A stretch of DNA of 64,000 nucleotides from ZYF759 sp046297455 (GCA_046297455.1 JBKBIT010000009.1:1-64000), one strand, 5' to 3'; shown: positions 37,716 through 46,580, counted from the first letter of the stretch. The notes: a model not told the origin generated them from the letters alone. Numbers and translations: made by a program.

Positions 37716-38629
37716 CACGCTCCCACGATCTTGTCCTGTGTCCTGGTCTGGAAATCCGACGCGTCGTGGCGCTCGTGCAGCTGCCGGGACAGTTCGCCAT
37801 TGGTCTTGTTCACCATCGACCCCCGACGGGCGCCCGGCCGCAGGTTGATCTGCTTCGTCCAGCGCTGGACGTTCGTGTAGCCGTCGACTTCGAGGAACGC
37901 GCCCGCATCATCATAGGCATCGTGCGAGGCCAGACGGCCATACCAGGGCCAGATCGCCATGTCGGCGATCGTGTACTCGCTGCCCGCCATGTATTCATGG
38001 TCGGCCAGATGGCGGTCGAGAACATCCATCTGGCGCTTCACCTCCATGGCGTAGCGGTCGATCGCATATTTGATCTTCATCGGCGCATAGGCATAGAAAT
38101 GCCCGAAGCCGCCACCAAGGAACGGGGCGGATCCCATCTGCCAGAAAAGCCAGTTCATGGTCTCGGTGCGCCCCCGAAGGTCGCTCGGCAGGAAGGCTCG
38201 GAATTTCTCGGCCAGATAGACGAGAATGGAACCCGATTCGAAAAGGCGAACAGGGTCTCCGCCGCCTTTTGGCGCGTGGTCCATCATGGCGGGTATCTTG
38301 GAGTTCGGGTTGATGTCGACAAAGCCCGAGCCGAACTGATCGCCCTTGCCGATATTGATCAGCCAGGCGTCATATTCGGCGTCCGAATGGCCCGCTTCCA
38401 GAAGCTCCTCGAACATGATCGTGACCTTGACCCCGTTCGGCGTGCCCAGGGAATAGAGCTGGTGCGGATGCTTGCCGATCGGCAATGACTTGTCGTGCGT
38501 CGGTCCGGCGACGGGCCGGTTGATGGAGGCAAACGCGCCACCACCCTCGCCCTCCTGCTTCCAGACGCCAGGCGGTACATAGCCGGCCGGAAGGTTGTTT
38601 TCGGGAGGGAACTTGGTGGTATCTGTCAT
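37715..38629 (-). CDS. yghU: YghU-like glutathione-dependent disulfide-bond oxidoreductase
   Basis: A 304-residue glutathione S-transferase superfamily protein of the YghU/Nu class, which reduces organic hydroperoxides and disulfides with glutathione. The sequence has the long N-terminal leader TTKFPPENNLPAGYVPPGVW, the thioredoxin-like domain with QLYSLGTPNGVKVTIMFEEL, VDINPNSKIPAMMDH, and FESGSILVYLAEKF, where the ESGSI element binds glutathione. The C-terminal helical domain follows. It is wedged between pccB and pccA and is cotranscribed with pccA by a one-base overlap. Not a maleylacetoacetate isomerase. Confidence 0.92.
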   Translation of the reverse strand: MTDTTKFPPENNLPAGYVPPGVWKQEGEGGGAFASINRPVAGPTHDKSLPIGKHPHQLYSLGTPNGVKVTIMFEELLEAGHSDAEYDAWLINIGKGDQFGSGFVDINPNSKIPAMMDHAPKGGGDPVRLFESGSILVYLAEKFRAFLPSDLRGRTETMNWLFWQMGSAPFLGGGFGHFYAYAPMKIKYAIDRYAMEVKRQMDVLDRHLADHEYMAGSEYTIADMAIWPWYGRLASHDAYDDAGAFLEVDGYTNVQRWTKQINLRPGARRGSMVNKTNGELSRQLHERHDASDFQTRTQDKIVGA

Positions 38630-38698
38630 TTTGTCCTCGTATTCGAACTCAAGCCGGAATGCGGCCTGCTACTCAAAGGTGCCAGTATGCAGCACCTC

Positions 38699-40231
38699 TT
38701 ATAGCGGGATCGTGTCGTGCTTCTTCCACGGTTGTTCCTGCTTCTTGGTCCTGAGCATGGCGAAGGCCCGGGCGATGCGGCGGCGGGAAGAATGCGGCAT
38801 GATCACCTCGTCGATGAACCCGCGTTCGGCCGCCTTGAACGGATTGGCGAAATTCTCCTCGTATTCCGCCGTGCGCGCGGCAATCTTTTCCGCGTCGTCG
38901 AGCTCGGATCGATAGAGTATTTCGGTCGCGCCCTTGGCACCCATCACCGCGATCTCGGCCGTAGGCCAGGCATAGTTGATGTCGGCGCCAATATGTTTCG
39001 ACGCCATGACGTCATAGGCGCCGCCATAGGCCTTTCTGGTGATCAGCGTGACCATCGGGACGGTCGCCTGGCTGTAGGCGAAAAGCAGCTTTGCGCCGTG
39101 CTTGATGACGCCGCCATATTCCTGGCTCGTGCCCGGCAGGAAGCCCGGCACGTCGACAAGGGTGAGGATCGGGATGTTGAAGGCATCGCAGAAGCGCACG
39201 AAGCGGGCCGCCTTGCGTGAGGAATCGATGTCGAGGCAGCCGGCCAGCACCATGGGCTGGTTGGCGACGACGCCGACGGTCTGGCCTTCAATGCGGATGA
39301 AGCCCGTGATGATGTTCCTGGCGAAGGCTTCCTGGATCTCGAAAAAATCTCCCTCGTCGGCGAGGCTGAGGATCAGCTCCTTCATGTCGTAAGGCTTGTT
39401 GGCCGAATCCGGGATCAGCGTGTTCAGCCGCGTCTCGAGCCGTTCGGGATCGTCGTGGAACGGCCGGACCGGAGGCTTTTCGCGGTTCGACAGCGGCAGG
39501 AAGTCGAACAGGCGCCTTACCTCCTCCAGCGCGATGACGTCATTGTCATAGGCGCCGTCGGCGACCGAGGACTTTTGGGTATGGGTTCGTGCGCCGCCGA
39601 GTTCTTCCGCCGTGACGATCTCGTTGGTGACGGTCTTCACCACGTCCGGCCCGGTGACGAACATGTAGGAGGAATCACGCACCATGAAGATGAAGTCGGT
39701 CATGGCCGGAGAATAGACCGCGCCGCCCGCACAGGGTCCCATGATGACCGAAATCTGCGGCACGACGCCCGAGGCATCGACATTGCGCTTGAAGACGTCG
39801 GCATAGCCGGCAAGCGAGGCCACGCCTTCCTGGATGCGCGCGCCGCCCGAATCGTTGAGCCCGATCACCGGCGCGCCGTTGCGCATGGCCATGTCCATGA
39901 TCTTGCAGATCTTCTGGGCATGGGTTTCCGAAAGCGAACCGCCGAGGACGGTGAAGTCCTGGCTGAACACGTAGGTCAGGCGGCCGTTGATGGTGCCCCA
40001 GCCGGTGACGACGCCATCGCCCGGGTATTTCTGGGTAGCCATCCCGAAATCCGTCGCCCGGTGGGCGACGAACATGTCGAACTCCTCGAAGGAGCCTTCG
40101 TCGAGGAGAACCTCGATGCGCTCGCGGGCAGTCAGCTTGCCTTTGGCGTGCTGGGCGGCGATGCGTTTCTCGCCGCCCCCTAGCCTCGCGCTTGCCCGCC
40201 TCCCTTCGAGCTCTGCGAGGATTTCGCGCAT
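38699..40231 (-). CDS. pccB: Propionyl-CoA carboxylase beta subunit (carboxyltransferase)
   Basis: A 510-residue carboxyltransferase that moves CO2 from biotin to propionyl-CoA. It begins MREILAELEGRRASARLGGGEKRIAAQHAKGKLTARERIEVLLD, then DGVVTGWGTINGRLTYVFSQDFTVLGGSLSE, GLNDSGGARIQEGVASLAGY, and GPCAGGAVYSPAMTDFIFMV, where the two oxyanion glycines lie. The C-terminus has PEIAVMG-like AEIAVMGAKGATEILYR. ATG 40231 overlaps the bioY stop by one base. Longer upstream reading in this frame is just the bioY shadow. The PCC beta chain, with pccA, makes methylmalonyl-CoA. Confidence 0.97.
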   Translation of the reverse strand: MREILAELEGRRASARLGGGEKRIAAQHAKGKLTARERIEVLLDEGSFEEFDMFVAHRATDFGMATQKYPGDGVVTGWGTINGRLTYVFSQDFTVLGGSLSETHAQKICKIMDMAMRNGAPVIGLNDSGGARIQEGVASLAGYADVFKRNVDASGVVPQISVIMGPCAGGAVYSPAMTDFIFMVRDSSYMFVTGPDVVKTVTNEIVTAEELGGARTHTQKSSVADGAYDNDVIALEEVRRLFDFLPLSNREKPPVRPFHDDPERLETRLNTLIPDSANKPYDMKELILSLADEGDFFEIQEAFARNIITGFIRIEGQTVGVVANQPMVLAGCLDIDSSRKAARFVRFCDAFNIPILTLVDVPGFLPGTSQEYGGVIKHGAKLLFAYSQATVPMVTLITRKAYGGAYDVMASKHIGADINYAWPTAEIAVMGAKGATEILYRSELDDAEKIAARTAEYEENFANPFKAAERGFIDEVIMPHSSRRRIARAFAMLRTKKQEQPWKKHDTIPL

Positions 40232-40812
40232 CAGCGCGCCCCGTCGGTGCCGACCCACTTCCACACGGCGGGGAAGACGAGGGCCGCCAGCAGCGCCTTG
40301 GCGACGTCGCCAAGCAGGAAGGGATAGAGACCTGCGGCCAGCAGCGTTTCGCCATATCCGGTGAAGAGCCCCAGCCAGGCAAGACCGGGCAGGTAGATGA
40401 CCGCGCCGGCAACGAGCGCTGCAACCATCGCCGTGACCGGGTTGCGGTCGAAGCCGATGCGGGCAAAGAGGCCGGCAACGAAAGCGGCCAGCACAAAGCC
40501 CAGAAGATATCCGCCCGTGGGGCCCATCATGTAGGCCATGCCGATGCCCTGCTGCGGGGTGCCGGCGAAGACCGGGATGCCGGCCGCGCCCTGCATGAGA
40601 TAGAAAACCACGGCAGCCGTGCCGCGTACGGGACCGAGCGCAAGACCGAGACCGATGGCAACAAAGGTCTGCATGGAAAGCGGTACGGGATAGAACGGGA
40701 CCTGCACCTTGGCGGAGATCGTCAGCAGCAGTGAACCAGCCATAACCAGGAGCAAGTTCCAAAGCAGCGTGTTCAAGCCGCGACGGGCCGAAATCGTGTC
40801 AAAGAGGGTCAT
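40231..40812 (-). CDS. bioY: Biotin transporter BioY (ECF S component)
   Basis: A 193-residue six-helix membrane protein, the substrate-binding component of biotin ECF transport. The signature KVQVPFYPVPLSMQTFVAIGLGLALGP and GPTGGYLLGFVLAAF are the conserved BioY motifs, with a final VFPAVWKWVG helix. Start chosen at ATG 40812 with GGAG 8 bases upstream; the frame is open 10 codons earlier. It shares a one-base overlap with pccB, so biotin uptake is cotranscribed with a biotin-dependent carboxylase. No BioM/BioN genes follow; lone BioY is known to function in some bacteria. Confidence 0.95.
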   Translation of the reverse strand: MTLFDTISARRGLNTLLWNLLLVMAGSLLLTISAKVQVPFYPVPLSMQTFVAIGLGLALGPVRGTAAVVFYLMQGAAGIPVFAGTPQQGIGMAYMMGPTGGYLLGFVLAAFVAGLFARIGFDRNPVTAMVAALVAGAVIYLPGLAWLGLFTGYGETLLAAGLYPFLLGDVAKALLAALVFPAVWKWVGTDGAR

Positions 40813-40921
40813 GCATTCGTCTCCGTTATCGGTATGGGGCACGCTTCGCCGCCCTTCTCCGCAATAGCGCCGTTCCGCCCTGTCGAAAAGGCTTGAAAGG
40901 GTGGATGGGCGTAAAGTAGGG

Positions 40922-40945
40922 TTTGCAAATTAGCAAATTGCGAAA
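40922..40945. promoter_or_regulatory. TTTGCAAA-type operator for the PccR/ScfR regulator
   Basis: In the 141 bases between divergent bioY and pccR, TTTGCAAA occurs at 40922-40929, a GCAAAT repeat at 40933-40938 follows the first one (40925-40930) by 8 bases, and TTGCGAAA stands at 40938-40945. From memory, PccR of Rhodobacter binds tandem TTTGCAAA boxes. The site is 8-30 bases before the pccR start codon, suiting autorepression and control of the bioY-pccB side. Confidence 0.65.
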
Positions 40946-40953
40946 GCGCATAT

Positions 40954-42366
40954 ATGCGGAACCGTAAGCTTTTCGTCGGACGGCGCATTCGCGACCTGCG
41001 CGAAAGCCACCGCCTGACGCAGGCGGGCTTTGCCGAGAGGCTTGGCCTGTCGACCAGCTATCTCAACCAGATCGAGAACAACCAGCGCCCGGTGTCGGCA
41101 TCCGTGCTGCTGGCGCTTGCCGAAAACTTCCAGGTCGACATTGCCGACCTCTCCTCCGGCGAGGCAGAGCGGCTGATCTCGGCGCTGGCGGAGGCGCTTT
41201 CGGACCCGGTCTTTGAAGCCTATTCGCCGAGCCTGCAGGAGATGAAGCTTGTCGCCCACAATGCACCAGGCCTGGCACATGCGCTGATCACCTGCCACCA
41301 GGCCTTTCGGCGCAATTCCGAACAGCTGGCCAGTCTCGACGACACGCTGGGGCGCGGGGCGGGGCCGCTGGAACAGACGCCCTATGAGGAAGTGCGCGAC
41401 TTCTTCCATTTCGTCGACAACCATATAGACGAACTCGACCGCGCCGCCGAGGCGCTGGCCGTGGAGCTTGGCATCCCCGAAAGGGATGCCTCGGCTGCGC
41501 TGCCTGCCCATCTGGAGCGGCGCCACGGCATCCGCACCGTGCGCATCGGGCCGCAGGAAGACGTGATCCGCCGTTTTGACCCAGGCCAGAGGCTGCTCGG
41601 TCTCAACCCCTATTCGGCCGCTTCCACCCGAACCTTCCAGACCGCGTTCCAGATCGCGGAGCTCGAGGCCGGGCCGATCGTGGACCGGATCGTGGCCGAG
41701 GCCGATTTCAGGACCGCGGAAGCGCGCGAGATCTGTCGGATCGGATTGCGCAACTATTTTGCCGGTGCACTGATGCTGCCCTATGAGGCTTTTCTGGCCG
41801 CAGCGCGCGAGCTGCGCCACGATCTCGAGTTGGTGGCCACCCGGTTCGGCGCCTCCATCGAGCAGGTCGCGCACAGGCTTTCGACCCTGCAGCGGCCGGG
41901 CAGGAAGGGTGTGCCGGTCTTCTTTGCCCGCATGGACCGGGCCGGCAACATCACCAAGCGCCACAGCGCGGCCAAGCTGCAATTCGCGCGCTTCGGGGCG
42001 GCATGTCCCTTGTGGAACATCCACCAGGCCTTCGAGACGCCGGGGCGCATCATCCGGCAGCTCGCCGAGACGCCGGACGGCGTGCGCTATCTGTGCATGG
42101 CCACGGAAATCGCCAAAGGCGGCGGCGGGTTTCGCGCGCCGGAGCGACGCTATGCGATCGCGCTGGGCTGCGAGATCGCCCATGCCGGGCAGTTCGTCTA
42201 TGCCGACGATCTGGACATCCAGAACGCGGCCGCCTTCGACCCGATCGGGATTTCCTGCCGCATCTGCGAGCGTGCGCATTGCGTGCAGCGCGCGGTGCCG
42301 CCGCTGAAACGACGGCTGATCGTCGACCATACGGAACGTGGCGCCGTGCCCTATCGGCTCGATTGA
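40954..42366 (+). CDS. pccR: PccR/ScfR-type short-chain acyl-CoA responsive regulator
   Basis: A 470-residue transcription factor with an N-terminal XRE helix-turn-helix (GRRIRDLRESHRLTQAGFAERLGLSTSYLNQIENNQRPV) and a long C-terminal effector region with the ImmA/IrrE- and DUF2083-like stretches, including ISCRICERAHCVQRAVPPLKRRLIVD near the end. This layout is that of RamB, PrpC-regulators and PccR, which respond to acyl-CoA and control propionyl-CoA genes. It is divergent from bioY-pccB, whose product it probably controls. A TTTGCAAA box lies immediately upstream of the ATG. Confidence in family is high; regulon inferred from context. Confidence 0.92.
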   Translation: MRNRKLFVGRRIRDLRESHRLTQAGFAERLGLSTSYLNQIENNQRPVSASVLLALAENFQVDIADLSSGEAERLISALAEALSDPVFEAYSPSLQEMKLVAHNAPGLAHALITCHQAFRRNSEQLASLDDTLGRGAGPLEQTPYEEVRDFFHFVDNHIDELDRAAEALAVELGIPERDASAALPAHLERRHGIRTVRIGPQEDVIRRFDPGQRLLGLNPYSAASTRTFQTAFQIAELEAGPIVDRIVAEADFRTAEAREICRIGLRNYFAGALMLPYEAFLAAARELRHDLELVATRFGASIEQVAHRLSTLQRPGRKGVPVFFARMDRAGNITKRHSAAKLQFARFGAACPLWNIHQAFETPGRIIRQLAETPDGVRYLCMATEIAKGGGGFRAPERRYAIALGCEIAHAGQFVYADDLDIQNAAAFDPIGISCRICERAHCVQRAVPPLKRRLIVDHTERGAVPYRLD

Positions 42367-42468
42367 GGCCGCATAGCTCATCCCTGGACAGCCGATCGGA
42401 CGATTTGCGCCTTCCATGACGGCCTGTCGCCGCTATTGTCTGATTGCGAGGACATGGAGTGGAGTGGA

Positions 42469-43533
42469 ATGTCGGAGGAGCCGGAAATCCTGTTCGAGAA
42501 AAGCGGGCATGCGGGGCTGATCACGCTCAACCGGCCGAAGGCGCTGAATGCGCTGACGCTTTCGATGGTGCGCGAGATGCATCCGCAACTGGCAAAATGG
42601 GCGCACGACCCCGACATCGCCCATGTGGTGGTACGGGCAGCGGGGGAGAAGGCGTTCTGCGCCGGCGGCGACATCAGGCAATTGCACGACTGGGGTCGCG
42701 CGGGGGACCCACACTTTCTCGACTTCTACCGCGAGGAATACCGGCTCAACAGTTTCATCAAGCGCTACCCGAAACCCTATGTGGCGCTGATCGACGGGAT
42801 CGTGATGGGCGGCGGGGTCGGCGTGTCGATCCATGGAAGCCATGTGGTGGCCGGCGAAAGGATCGTCTTCGCCATGCCGGAGACGGGCATCGGGCTTTTT
42901 CCCGATGTCGGCGGCACCTTCTTCCTGCCGCGGCTGCCGGGTTCGGTCGGCACGTGGCTTGCGCTGACGGGGGCGCGGCTGAAACAGGCGGATGCCGCCT
43001 GGTGCGGGCTGGCCACCCATGCCGTGCCCTCCGCCCGGTTCGGCGAACTGGTGGAAGCGCTCTGCCAGGAAGGCGATGCGGGGGCCGTGATCGAGCGCCA
43101 TGCGCAAGCGGCATCGGAGCCGGCCACCCTGCCTTCGCTGATGCGGGCGATCGACCGGTGTTTTTCGGCCGACACGGTGCCGGAAGTGCTGGAACGGCTG
43201 GAAGCCGAGACCGGCGCGGAAGCCGAATGGGCGGGCAAGCAGGCCGCCATCATCCGTGCGAAGTCACCGACCAGTCTCGCCATCGCCATGCGCCAGATGA
43301 AGGAGGGTGCGAAGCTCGATTTCCAGGACTGCATGCGGCTGGAATGGCGCATTGTGAACCGCGTGGTGGATGGTCGCGACTTCTTCGAGGGCGTGCGCGC
43401 CGTCATCATCGACAAGGACAACGCGCCCAACTGGCAGCCGGCGACGCTGGAAGACCTGAGCGATGCTGCGATCGACGCCTATTTCGCGCCGCTGGCCGAC
43501 GAGCTTGACCTGGAGGGGCTGGACCGTTCGTGA
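42469..43533 (+). CDS. Enoyl-CoA hydratase/isomerase family protein, probable 3-hydroxyisobutyryl-CoA hydrolase
   Basis: A 354-residue crotonase-fold protein. The length and the motifs GLITLNRPKALNALTLSMVREM, AFCAGGDIRQLHDWG, IMGGGVGVSIHGSHVVAGERIVFAMPETGIGLFPDVGGTF match the 3-hydroxyisobutyryl-CoA hydrolase (valine pathway) group more closely than short hydratases. The hydrolase reaction frees 3-hydroxyisobutyrate. Start ATG 42469 (MSEEPEILF) preceded by GGAGTGGA; an earlier in-frame TTG or ATG is less suitable. It lies on the plus strand after pccR; valine breakdown ends in propionyl-CoA, so proximity to the PCC genes is sensible. Confidence 0.85.
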   Translation: MSEEPEILFEKSGHAGLITLNRPKALNALTLSMVREMHPQLAKWAHDPDIAHVVVRAAGEKAFCAGGDIRQLHDWGRAGDPHFLDFYREEYRLNSFIKRYPKPYVALIDGIVMGGGVGVSIHGSHVVAGERIVFAMPETGIGLFPDVGGTFFLPRLPGSVGTWLALTGARLKQADAAWCGLATHAVPSARFGELVEALCQEGDAGAVIERHAQAASEPATLPSLMRAIDRCFSADTVPEVLERLEAETGAEAEWAGKQAAIIRAKSPTSLAIAMRQMKEGAKLDFQDCMRLEWRIVNRVVDGRDFFEGVRAVIIDKDNAPNWQPATLEDLSDAAIDAYFAPLADELDLEGLDRS

Positions 43534-43562
43534 GGCCGGACCGCCAAATTAGACGGGGGCGA

Positions 43563-43602
43563 TTGACCCCGCCTCAAGATTCCAACATACTCGGTAGTAT
43601 GT
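43563..43602 (+). promoter_or_regulatory. Promoter overlapped by an 18-base palindrome, probable TetR-type operator
   Basis: TTGACC (43563-43568) and CATACT (43586-43591) are separated by exactly 17 bases, a good sigma-70 pattern. The -10 hexamer lies inside ACATACT-CGGT-AGTATGT (43585-43602), arms of 7 perfect base pairs. A repressor bound there would block transcription of the pcaD-pim operon beginning 24 bases downstream. No TetR or other regulator gene is beside it. Confidence 0.7.
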
Positions 43603-43625
43603 CCGTATGAGGGAGGATGGACGAC

Positions 43626-44420
43626 ATGCCATTCGCGCGCGTCAACGGCGTGGTTCTGCATCACGAGGTCAGGGGACCGGAAGGTGCGCCCGCAATTGTG
43701 TTCTCCAATTCGCTGGGCACGGACTTCCGCATCTGGAACGAGGTCGCAGACGCGCTGTCCGGCGACCATCGCATCCTTCTTTATGACAAGCGCGGCCACG
43801 GGCTTTCCGACGCGACGCCTGCTCCTTACACGATGGCCGACCATGTCGCTGACCTCTCGGCGCTGATGGAGCATGTTGGCATCGATCGCGCCGTCATTGT
43901 CGGCCTGTCGGTCGGCGGGCTGATCGCGCAGGGCATGGCGGCGACGCATCCTGCAAAGGTGCGGGCGCTGGTGCTCAGCAACACGGCCCACAAGATAGGC
44001 GACGCCCAGCTCTGGAACGCGCGCATCGACATGGTGACCGAGAAGGGTATCGGCGCGATGGCCGATGGCATCATGGAGCGCTGGTTCACGCCCGCTTACA
44101 GAAAGCCCGAGAACGCCGATTTTGCCGGCTACACGAACATGCTGGTGCGCACCACGGTGGACGGCTATGCCGGCACCTGCGCGGCGATCCGCGACGCCGA
44201 CATGACGGAAAGCACCCGCGCGCTGAAGCTGCCGGTGATGTGCATCGTCGGCGACCAGGACGGGGCGACCCCGCCCGATCTCGTGCGCTCCACGGCCCAA
44301 CTGGTCGATGGCGCCCGCTTCGAGGTAGTCGAGGGCGCGGGGCATATTCCCTGCGTCGAGAAGCCTGCCGAGACGATCCGGCTGCTCAAGGACTTCCTGG
44401 CCGGCCTGCCGGACGCCTGA
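43626..44420 (+). CDS. pcaD: PcaD-like alpha/beta hydrolase (3-oxoadipate enol-lactonase family)
   Basis: A 264-residue alpha/beta hydrolase of the enol-lactonase group. The start MPFARVNGVVLHHEVRGPEG, IVFSNSLGTDFRIW, YDKRGHGLSDA, the nucleophile elbow GLSVGGLIAQGMA (Ser), MCIVGDQDGATPP (Asp) and GAGHIPCVEKPAE (His) give the triad. Enol-lactonase opens beta-ketoadipate enol-lactone to 3-oxoadipate. ATG 43626 has GGGAGG 9 bases upstream; an ATG at 43617 overlaps that site. It leads a CoA beta-oxidation operon, with no other protocatechuate genes, so it may act on another lactone or ester. Confidence 0.8.
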   Translation: MPFARVNGVVLHHEVRGPEGAPAIVFSNSLGTDFRIWNEVADALSGDHRILLYDKRGHGLSDATPAPYTMADHVADLSALMEHVGIDRAVIVGLSVGGLIAQGMAATHPAKVRALVLSNTAHKIGDAQLWNARIDMVTEKGIGAMADGIMERWFTPAYRKPENADFAGYTNMLVRTTVDGYAGTCAAIRDADMTESTRALKLPVMCIVGDQDGATPPDLVRSTAQLVDGARFEVVEGAGHIPCVEKPAETIRLLKDFLAGLPDA

Positions 44421-44458
44421 GCACCTTCAAACAACAGGAAGACCCCGAGGGAGGAACG

Positions 44459-46555
44459 ATGAGCGAGTATGTGACGGTCGAACGGCGTGGCGACGTGGCG
44501 GTCGTGACGATCGACAACCCGCCGGTCAACGCGTTGAGCCTGCACATGCGCGAGCCGCTGCATGCAGCCCTGCTCGAGCTTGACGCCGACGACTCGGTGA
44601 AGGCCGTGGTTGTGACCTGCGCCGGCCGCACCTTCGTCTCCGGCGCCGACATTTCCGAGTTCGGCTCGCCGAAATCGCTGCAGAGCCCAAACCTGCCGGA
44701 ACTCTGCGCGAAGCTCGAGACGCTCTCGAAGCCCTCCATCGCCGCTATCCACGGCACCGCACTGGGCGGCGGGTTCGAGCTTGCGCTTTCCTGTCATTTC
44801 CGGGTGGCCGACATGGGCGCCAAGGTCGGTCTGCCCGAGGTGCACCTGGGCCTCGTACCAGGTTCGGGCGGCACGGTGCGCCTGCCCCGCGTGGTCGGCG
44901 CCGTGAAAGCCCTGGAGATGATCGTTTCCGGCAAGCCGATCGGGGCCGCCGAGGCGCAATCGATCGGCGCGATCGACGCGGTGGCGGGCAGCGACCTTGT
45001 CGAAGCTGCAGTCGAATTCGCCAAGGCCAGGATCGCTGAGAACACGCCTCTGGTGGCCGTGCGCGACCGGGATGACTGGCGCGACAAGGACCGGGCAGAT
45101 CTCGAAGGCTTCGACAAGGCGGCCTCAGCACTCACGAAGAAGGCGCGCGGGCTGGAGGCACCGCTGCGCTGCGCGGAGGCAGTGCGCAACTCGCTCACCA
45201 TGGACTTCGACGCCGCCTTGATGAAGGAGCGCGAGATCTTCCTGGCGCTGCTTTCCGGCGACCAGTCCAAGGCGCAGCGCCATCTCTTCTTCGCCGAGCG
45301 TGAGGCAACCAAGATCCCCGACATCGGCAAGGACGTGGCGCCTCGCGCAATCGAGCGCATCGGTATCATCGGCGCCGGCACGATGGGCGGCGGCATCGCC
45401 ATGGCATTTGCCAATGGCGGCTATGCGGTCACGGTGCTGGAGATGAACAACGAGGCGCTCGACCGCGGCTTCGCCACCATCCGGCGCAACTATGAGGGTT
45501 CGGTCAAACGCGGCTCGATGAGCGCGGACCAGATGGAGGCCCGGCTATCCCGCTTCTCGCGCACCACCGATTATGCCGATCTTGCCGATTGCGACCTCAT
45601 CATCGAGGCCGTCTTCGAGGAGATGGGCGTCAAGAAAGAGGTCTTCGGCAAGATCGAGGCCGTGGCGAAGCCGGGCGCGATCCTGGCCACCAACACCTCC
45701 TATCTCGACGTCGACGAGATCGCCGCCTCCACCAAGCGCCCGCAGGACGTGGTCGGGCTGCATTTCTTCTCGCCAGCGAACGTGATGAAGCTCTTGGAGA
45801 TTGTGCGCGGCAAGGAGACCGCGCCCGACGTGATCGCGACCGCACTCGCCGTGGCACGCAAGATCGCCAAGGTACCGGTCGTCGTCGGCGTGTGTCACGG
45901 CTTTGTCGGCAATCGCATGCTGGCCGCGCGCTCGGAAGAGAACGAAGCGCTGCTGCTCGAGGGTGCCACACCCGAGCAGATCGACCGCGTCTTCACCGAT
46001 TTCGGCTGGCCGATGGGGCCGTTTGCGATGGGCGATCTCGCCGGACTGGACATTGGCTGGCGCAACCGCAAGTCCCTCGGCAAGACTGCCGTCATCGGCG
46101 ACGCGCTGTGCGAGGCGGGACGTTTCGGCCAGAAGACCGGCAAGGGTTTCTATCTCTACGAGGACGGTTCGCGCACGCCCAAACCCGACCCGGAAGTGGC
46201 AAAGCTCATCGAGGAGAAGGCGCGGGAGGCAGGCGTCAACCGCCGGGAGATCTCCGACCAGGAGATCACCGAACGCACGCTCTACCCGATGATCAACGAA
46301 GGGGCACGCATTATTGAAGAGGGCATCGCGCTTCGCGCCTCCGACATCGATGTGGCGTGGATCTATGGCTACGGCTTCCCGCGCGGGAAGGGTGGGCCGA
46401 TGTTCTTCGCCGATCTCGAAGGGCTGACGAAGATCGTGGAACGGCTGGAGCACTGGCACGGCAAGACGGGCAACGCGGTCTTCCAGCCGGCAAAGACGCT
46501 CAAGGATGCGGCGGCGGGCGGCAAGCGCCTGGCCGGTATGAAATCGTCCGCCTGA
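44459..46555 (+). CDS. pimF: Enoyl-CoA hydratase/3-hydroxyacyl-CoA dehydrogenase (PimF/FadJ-like)
   Basis: A 698-residue bifunctional enzyme. The N-terminal crotonase domain (to about 200) has VTIDNPPVNALSLHM, RTFVSGADISEFG, and GTALGGGFELALSCHFRVADMGAKVGLPEVHLGLVPGSGGT; the C-terminal dehydrogenase has IGIIGAGTMGGGIAMAFANGGY and GLHFFSPANVMKLLEIVRG. The layout is FadB/FadJ-like but order and neighbours (thiolase, two acyl-CoA dehydrogenases) match the pim operon of Rhodopseudomonas. Start ATG 44459 preceded by GGGAGGA at 6 bases; the upstream reading is the pcaD shadow. Probably acts on dicarboxyl-CoA or similar substrates. Confidence 0.85.
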   Translation: MSEYVTVERRGDVAVVTIDNPPVNALSLHMREPLHAALLELDADDSVKAVVVTCAGRTFVSGADISEFGSPKSLQSPNLPELCAKLETLSKPSIAAIHGTALGGGFELALSCHFRVADMGAKVGLPEVHLGLVPGSGGTVRLPRVVGAVKALEMIVSGKPIGAAEAQSIGAIDAVAGSDLVEAAVEFAKARIAENTPLVAVRDRDDWRDKDRADLEGFDKAASALTKKARGLEAPLRCAEAVRNSLTMDFDAALMKEREIFLALLSGDQSKAQRHLFFAEREATKIPDIGKDVAPRAIERIGIIGAGTMGGGIAMAFANGGYAVTVLEMNNEALDRGFATIRRNYEGSVKRGSMSADQMEARLSRFSRTTDYADLADCDLIIEAVFEEMGVKKEVFGKIEAVAKPGAILATNTSYLDVDEIAASTKRPQDVVGLHFFSPANVMKLLEIVRGKETAPDVIATALAVARKIAKVPVVVGVCHGFVGNRMLAARSEENEALLLEGATPEQIDRVFTDFGWPMGPFAMGDLAGLDIGWRNRKSLGKTAVIGDALCEAGRFGQKTGKGFYLYEDGSRTPKPDPEVAKLIEEKAREAGVNRREISDQEITERTLYPMINEGARIIEEGIALRASDIDVAWIYGYGFPRGKGGPMFFADLEGLTKIVERLEHWHGKTGNAVFQPAKTLKDAAAGGKRLAGMKSSA

Positions 46556-46580
46556 AGGCGGCAAGGGAGGAGATAATCAC

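Noticed and set aside
37715..38629. The glutathione-transferase gene as maleylacetoacetate isomerase (maiA)
   Set aside because: Its long N-terminal leader and the ESGSILVYLAEKF context fit YghU; MaiA proteins are about 210 residues.
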